Of a stretch of 6,676 nucleotides of DNA, positions 5,991 to 6,676 are shown piece by piece. Each line of letters begins with the position of its first letter. Position 1 is the stretch's first letter. Source of the stretch: Pirellulales bacterium (lineage in GTDB: Bacteria > Planctomycetota > Planctomycetia > Pirellulales > JALHPA01); NCBI GenBank assembly GCA_022842745.1, contig JALHPA010000149.1:1-6676 (forward strand). The letters are read 5' to 3'. The position numbers were made by a program, and so were the translations under genes. Below the pieces are notes generated by a model. The model worked only from the letters and a program-made list of their open reading frames with translations. It searched no databases and was not told the DNA's origin.

Positions 5991-6047
5991 TTAGCCTGTC
6001 CCTTGAATTCGCAAATCGCGCCCGGGAAGGTCGCGCGGCAGCTTCAC
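5991..6047 (-). pseudogene. hicA: hicA remnant, first codons of a HicA-type mRNA interferase cut off by a repeat
   Basis: A GTG start at 6047-6045 overlaps the hicB-like stop as GTGA. The frame reads VKLPRDLPGRDLRI, which matches the usual HicA start (MKLPRDxSGxxL...). After about 14 residues the frame enters the AGGGACAGGC motif and ends QGTG-stop at 5991. The body of HicA, including the catalytic His in GSHxx, is absent downstream. So the toxin has been lost and hicB is an orphan. The reading is short, but its place directly behind hicB and the overlap make the identity fairly convincing. It has only 18 codons. Confidence 0.65.
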
Positions 6048-6247
6048 GCCAGGATTTCGTCCCTGACCAGGCGAAGCCGAAGGGTCTTGGGAGCCGGGCG
6101 GTCGAAGTAGAACGCGGCAACCGCTTCGCGGACGTTGGCGCGAAGCTCCTCCCAGGTGTCGGCCTGGGTGATGATGCTTTCGCCAAGGGCCTCGGCGACA
6201 TAGCCGCCATCAGCCTCCTGCGTTACGTCAAAAACCAGCTCGCTCAT
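6044..6247 (-). CDS. hicB: HicB-like antitoxin, short form, orphan
   Basis: The product has 67 residues from the ATG read from 6247, with a weak GGTGGG sequence a few bases upstream. It starts MSELVFDVTQEADGGYVAEALGE and continues ITQADTWEELRANVREAVAAFYFDR. This is the HicB partial RNase-H-like fold: an initial beta-strand, a GGYVA strand, then the helix after a T-W/Y-EEL-x-x-NV-x-EA pattern. Antitoxins of this type bind and block HicA and often repress their own operon. The protein lacks a C-terminal ribbon-helix-helix or HTH DNA-binding domain, as in the short HicB class. Its partner gene begins with a GTGA overlap but is destroyed after about 14 codons. The protein is therefore probably a leftover antitoxin, which could still neutralise a related HicA elsewhere in the genome or a phage. 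Confidence 0.75.
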   Translation of the reverse strand: MSELVFDVTQEADGGYVAEALGESIITQADTWEELRANVREAVAAFYFDRPAPKTLRLRLVRDEILA

Positions 6248-6437
6248 GCACCCACCGTATCTCCGATGTCCGACCCGGCAAGCCCGGTTTGAGCGGCAAG
6301 CACCAGGAACCGGGCCAGATTAGGGACAGGCCGAATAAGGGATGGGTCAATAATGCCGATCGCCGGGGAGGTGGGTTGATTGGGGCCGGACAGGTCTGGA
6401 TCGGTTGAGGTTGAGGTGGAGAGGTTGAGGTTGCCGA

Positions 6438-6457
6438 CCGCGGCGGGGGCGCCGCGG
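6438..6457 (+). repeat. Perfect 8-bp hairpin with GGGG loop in block D
   Basis: CCGCGGCG-GGGG-CGCCGCGG, followed by CTCCAGGCTCC. Confidence 0.85.
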
Positions 6458-6498
6458 CTCCAGGCTCCTCGCTCCCCGCTCCCCGCTCCCTGCTCCTT

Positions 6499-6518
6499 CC
6501 GCGGCGACGGCGCCGCGG
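6499..6518 (+). repeat. Perfect 8-bp hairpin with ACGG loop at the end of block D
   Basis: CCGCGGCG-ACGG-CGCCGCGG: the arms are identical to the other copies while the loop differs. It lies 21 bases downstream of the transporter stop codon on the minus strand and could work as its terminator hairpin, although no T-run follows. Confidence 0.8.
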
Positions 6519-6538
6519 CTCCAGCTGGCGGGCTGGGC

Positions 6539-6676
6539 TCAGCGGCCGGTCAGCGGCACGACGCCGAAGAGGAGGGTCACGAGCTGCAGGACGGCGAAGG
6601 AGCCCAGCGCCCATTTCATGGTGAAGCGCTGGTGGTCGCCGAGTTCGACGCCGCAGAGGCCGACCAGCAGGTAGGT
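6539..6676 (-). CDS. C-terminal end of a CitMHS-type (citrate/cation symporter) membrane protein, cut by the window edge
   Basis: The last 45 codons are visible. The product is TYLLVGLCGVELGDHQRF, then TMKW, then a hydrophobic helix (ALGSFAVLQLVTLLFGVVPL) ending in TGR. The pattern T-YLLVGL-x-x-VELGDHQ-x-F-x-x-x-W, a last transmembrane helix and a short polar tail, matches my memory of the C-terminus of CitMHS citrate-metal/H+ symporters. Other members of the ion-transporter superfamily could look alike at this end. The 5' part is to the right of the window. The gene looks intact at its end; repeat block D follows it 15 bases later. Confidence 0.6.
   Translation of the reverse strand, partial: TYLLVGLCGVELGDHQRFTMKWALGSFAVLQLVTLLFGVVPLTGR

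Larger units (their letters stand above)
5755..6003. repeat. Mosaic repeat block C, rearranged
   Basis: The same modules as in blocks A, B and D occur in a different arrangement. On the plus strand there is an expanded GGTTGA/GGTGGA hexamer tract (5755-5807), a decayed hairpin around 5816-5835, an inverted hairpin (5856-5875), a short heptamer array (5907-5954) and a perfect hairpin (5956-5975). The AGGGACAGGC motif lies on the minus strand (5990-6003). It ends the hicA remnant. The inverted parts show that modules have been shuffled or that one copy inserted into another. Confidence 0.8.
6322..6523 (+). repeat. Composite repeat block D, nearly complete copy
   Basis: Block D has the same order as block B. 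AGGGACAGGCCGAATA (6322-6337) is followed by AGGGATGGGTCAATAATGCC (6338-6357), GGTGGGTTGATTGGGGCC, GGATCGGTTGAGGTTGAGG, a hairpin (6438-6457), a short GCTCCCC-type array (6458-6497), a second hairpin (6499-6518) and CTCCA. It lies between hicB and the transporter gene. The stretch 6248-6321 before it holds no gene I can recognise. No cut-off reading frame is obvious at this copy. Confidence 0.85.

Noticed and set aside
5762..6292. Plus-strand open frame beginning MEVEVEVEV
   Set aside because: It begins in the hexamer tract and crosses the hairpins and hicB antisense; its composition is that of the repeats.
6248..6321. A remnant gene between hicB and repeat block D, by analogy with the other cut-off frames
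   Set aside because: None of the three plus-strand frames or the minus strand gives a recognisable or coding-like segment.
1..6676. tRNA, rRNA or riboswitch
   Set aside because: No cloverleaf-like or rRNA-like segment was seen by eye on either strand; a covariance-model scan would settle it.

Overview
The window is GC-rich bacterial DNA that reads as an accessory or defence-type island. It holds small transferred modules, gene fragments and a mosaic family of GC-rich repeats. Standalone catalytic-domain tyrosine recombinases, GCTCCCC-type arrays and a periplasmic S10 peptidase make me think of Verrucomicrobiota (Opitutales-like). That is recollection and inference; no marker gene here proves it.

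Left part (1-2303): the 3' end of an unrecognised gene with an E2-like C-terminus runs, by an ATGA overlap, into an intact 449-aa JAB(JAMM)-E1/ThiF fusion. A JAB peptidase fused to an E1-like adenylyltransferase, translationally coupled to a possible E2-like partner, is the hallmark of bacterial ubiquitin-like conjugation systems (Bil/Bub-like, related to the Cap2/Cap3 enzymes of CBASS). The remaining partners would lie left of base 1. A tyrosine recombinase follows. It is broken by a -1-type frameshift near 1860 and loses its C-terminus at a repeat.

Middle (2304-4009): two composite repeat blocks in the same orientation bracket an intact mntA-hepT (MNT/HEPN) toxin-antitoxin pair whose genes overlap by 8 bases. 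Behind hepT is a 44-codon fragment of another gene, which also ends inside a repeat.

Right part (4010-6676): a 525-aa secreted S10 serine carboxypeptidase lies on the minus strand, followed by another mosaic repeat block. Next come a short hicB-like antitoxin gene whose hicA partner survives for only about 14 codons before the same repeat motif, one more repeat block, and the last 45 codons of a CitMHS-type transporter entering from the right edge.

The recurring structural theme is a motif AGGGACAGGC(T/C) that sits exactly where three reading frames are cut off (recombinase, post-hepT fragment, hicA) and supplies their stop codon. It is usually linked to a GGTTGAGG segment, a perfect CCGCGGCG-N4-CGCCGCGG hairpin and a heptameric GCTCCCC array, one stretch of which is a canonical G-quadruplex on the minus strand. 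This looks like a non-autonomous, REP/MITE-like mosaic element that has invaded small gene modules.
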